The translations under genes were made by a program, and so were the position numbers. Positions 62,094-64,000 of a stretch of 64,000 nucleotides of DNA are shown here, piece after piece. Position 1 is the first letter of the stretch; each line of letters starts with the position of its first letter. The stretch spans positions 19,539,912 to 19,603,911 of the forward strand of contig NC_054538.1 of assembly GCF_017654505.1 (NCBI RefSeq), in the 5' to 3' direction. Source of the DNA: Polyodon spathula. Lineage: Eukaryota > Chordata > Actinopteri > Acipenseriformes > Polyodontidae. The notes beneath the pieces were generated by a model, which was not told the origin of the DNA, made no database searches, and saw nothing but the letters and a program-made list of their open reading frames with translations.

Positions 62094-63398
62094 GTAAGTT
62101 TGTTCAGAGATCTAATGCTCCAGAACAAGAATGTGTGTAGAATCTTACAGGTGGGAATGGTCACACAGCAGGGAGCATTGTGTTCCAAATGATTAAGGGG
62201 AACGTCTCTTTTATCTGCTCAGAAGACTGCTATCTCCTCATACACTCTAAGTCAGGGCTTCCCAACCCTGGTCCTGCGGACCCCACGTGTCACAATCACT
62301 TAACTAAACCCTTAATTGAACTAATAGTTTGCTTAATTAGACCTTTTTACTTGTTTTTAGCTCTTAAACAGTTGCATATTTCAAGTTAGCTATAACATTG
62401 TATAAGTAACTTGAACTCTGCAACTTTGTAGGCGCTGAGAAGACTTTAAAAGGTCTAATTAAGCTAATTATTAGTTCAATTAAGAGTCTAGTTAAGTAAT
62501 TGAGAGCTCAATTAGAATGTAAAACAGAAGACACAGAGGGTCCCCAGGACCAGGGTTGGGAAGCCCTGCTCTAAGTCATTGCCTACTTATATACCTTGTC
62601 ATGTCATTTTTTGCTTGCGTGGCAATGGAACATAGATAATGCATGATTGCTCTTGAAAAAAAAGCTTAAGCAGGTGGGGAAGAGTGTTTGATTCCTACTA
62701 GCTGCAGAAAAGTATATAGAATAAATGTTCTCATAAAATATCGTGGCTATAACCCCTTTCACTGCTCTTTTGCCATTTTTATACTGAGAATAAAGTTTGA
62801 GAATAAGCTCTTTGGGGAATTGGGGTATAGGAGGCAGTAACAGCCCTCTACATCCTCAAACAAACCTTATTCATAATTTTGAAATTACAAGAGACCAATG
62901 AAAAGGAAAGCAGGAGCTGAGGATGTTTATTTGAAGAGAAGCCCTATATCGCCTTCTGTCACATTTTTTTAAATAACATTTTAAGAATGTGTTTATAGGG
63001 TATGAGAAGTTGCTTTGCGAGGTATAGCACAGATTGGAAACTTAATAAGTTACAATTAGACATTCAGGGAGGGAAATAAGACCCCCATTGCACAGCAGTC
63101 TGATAAATTTCTGGTTTTACTATGAATTTAATAAGACTCACTGAGCTTGTTACATATACATTGTGGAATGGGTGAAACTGCTATGCAATTGGAGGCTTAT
63201 AACATCCCTGATGTTACAAGCACTAATCAATGTGGATCTATAAGAAAACTCTTCATTTCTTATTATCAATTCCATATTAAAAACCCCAGTATTTTGCTTA
63301 AAGGTCTCCCTGCCCATTCTTTCAGATAAGCACGTATTTCTAAACCTGCCTTTTTGCATTTATGCAGAGTGATTCTACAGAGCATTTAATCTTCTTAG
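62094..63398 (+). other. RASGRP3: RASGRP3 intron, 1.3 kb
   Basis: GT-AG intron with a hAT MITE at 62253-62568. 62577-63398 shows no repeat or gene that I can support. Confidence 0.85.
62253..62568. mobile_element. hAT-type MITE with perfect 8-bp target duplication
   Basis: The left end CAGGGCTTCCCAACCCTGGT and the right end GACCAGGGTTGGGAAGCCCT, then G, are inverted repeats of about 30 bp with few mismatches. Flanks are CTCTAAGT at 62245-62252 and again at 62569-62576. An 8-bp duplication and CAG...CTG ends define the hAT superfamily. The 316-bp interior is AT-rich, itself partly mirrored (GGTCTAATTAAGCTAATTA), and without transposase. Confidence 0.93.
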
Positions 63399-63479
63399 CT
63401 TTCTTTAGATCTGTATTATACTGAAGACGAGATTTATGAACTTTCCTTGCTTCGTGAGCCCCGCAATGCCAAATCCCAG
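63399..63479 (+). CDS. RASGRP3: RASGRP3 coding exon 9: end of CDC25 domain
   Basis: The acceptor AATCTTCTTAG ends at 63398 and the donor GTGAGT starts at 63480; 27 codons, the same as human by my recollection. It reads [20 protein letters not shown] and then PRNAKSQ. A second AG at 63408-63409 (TTCTTTAG) would remove LSL and break the frame, so the first is chosen. Confidence 0.93.
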
Positions 63480-63845
63480 GTGAGTTCTATTTGTCTCCAC
63501 ACGTGCATTCTGCTTACTGTGCATGGTGTCGAGGGAACGTTTTGGCCTAGTTTACAGTACATCAGACACTTACGTGACAGTTTGGCTTTTGGGTATAGTA
63601 CAAACAAAGGGAATTTGAAATGACTCTACTTATATCAGATGGAGAAATATAAAGACAATGGCAGAGATTGCATGGAAACATGTTTTAAAATACAGGAAAC
63701 AAGCTCTATATTTTGTTTTGAGTATTACATTTTAGGGTAAACTACTCAGGAAGATCAGCTATAAAAGGGTTTAAAGAACCCTTTCAAGAAGTTTTGAACA
63801 AAAGAGTAATGCTTGCCACAAATCTCCTGTCATCATGTTCAACAG
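63480..63845 (+). other. RASGRP3: RASGRP3 intron, 0.4 kb
   Basis: Short GT-AG intron. Nothing else is recognised. Confidence 0.85.
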
Positions 63846-63959
63846 CCTACCTCTCCAACAACCCCCAACAAACCAGTGGTTCCGCTGGACTGGGCATCTA
63901 GAGTGGCTCCCAAGCAAGACCCCACCATCATCAACAAACACATTCGAAAAGTAGTGGAT
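63846..63959 (+). CDS. RASGRP3: RASGRP3 coding exon 10: linker before EF hands
   Basis: The acceptor CATGTTCAACAG ends at 63845 and the donor GTAAGT starts at 63960; 38 codons, phase 0. It reads PTSPTTPNKPVVPLDWASRV, then KQDPTIINKHIRKVVD. Human has PTSPTTPNKPVVPLEWALGV as I recall. This linker joins the CDC25 domain to the calcium-binding EF hands. The EF hands and the diacylglycerol-binding C1 domain lie beyond the window, so the gene is cut after residue 426 of about 690. Confidence 0.96.
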
Positions 63960-64000
63960 GTAAGTATGTATGCTATTGTTTCCAGTTTATATTAAAGTCC

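Noticed and set aside
63408..63479. Alternative acceptor TTCTTTAG for RASGRP3 exon 9.
   Set aside because: It would drop LSL and change the phase. The upstream AG at 63397-63398 restores LSLDLY in frame.

Overview
This is vertebrate genomic DNA, most likely from a ray-finned fish. It holds the 3' end of one gene and the 5' coding half of the next, both on the + strand. The left gene is LTBP1 (latent TGF-beta binding protein 1): its last four coding exons, 3' UTR and poly(A) signal lie at 123-11563. The right gene is RASGRP3 (Ras guanyl-releasing protein 3): its first ten coding exons, 426 codons, lie at 54831-63959. In human these genes are also neighbours in the same orientation (2p22.3), so this is conserved synteny. 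Exon identities were assigned by comparing translations with the human proteins as I remember them. The repeat mix (L2-type LINEs, Tc1/mariner, hAT, a Gmr1-like Ty3/Gypsy element, a Penelope-like fragment, a CORE-SINE) points to a fish. A non-teleost such as sturgeon or paddlefish is possible, but that is only an impression.

Layout: 1-11.6 kb holds the LTBP1 exons, with introns carrying a Tc1-type MITE, a 300-bp hairpin element, a non-LTR retrotransposon remnant, L2 fragments and a foldback MITE. 11.6-54.8 kb is a gene desert of about 43 kb. It contains a Tc1 transposase remnant, two opposed L2 fragments, a long microsatellite block, a CORE-SINE with an L2-type tail, a broken hAT transposase with an internal 34-bp tandem expansion, a decayed LTR retroelement, several minisatellites, a non-autonomous LTR element with a 30-bp internal satellite, and a foldback element with a perfect 42-bp hairpin. 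A possible 5' non-coding exon of RASGRP3 ends at 44044. 54.8-64 kb holds RASGRP3 exons, a solo LTR with a perfect target duplication, a possible LTR and primer-binding site, a Penelope-like fragment with a hammerhead-like motif, and a hAT MITE with a perfect 8-bp target duplication.

The two genes have unrelated jobs. LTBP1 is a secreted matrix protein that stores latent TGF-beta. RASGRP3 is a cytosolic, diacylglycerol-regulated exchange factor for Ras and Rap. Their adjacency reflects old linkage, not a pathway.

The strongest observations are: a minor-spliceosome AT-AC intron in RASGRP3 with textbook donor and branch site; a Gmr1-like Ty3/Gypsy remnant with a SCAN-like gag and integrase upstream of reverse transcriptase, whose LTR ends match those of the solo LTR 31 kb away; and several palindromic elements. 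I saw no bacterial-type operon, CRISPR array or clearly new gene system. No search or folding program was run.
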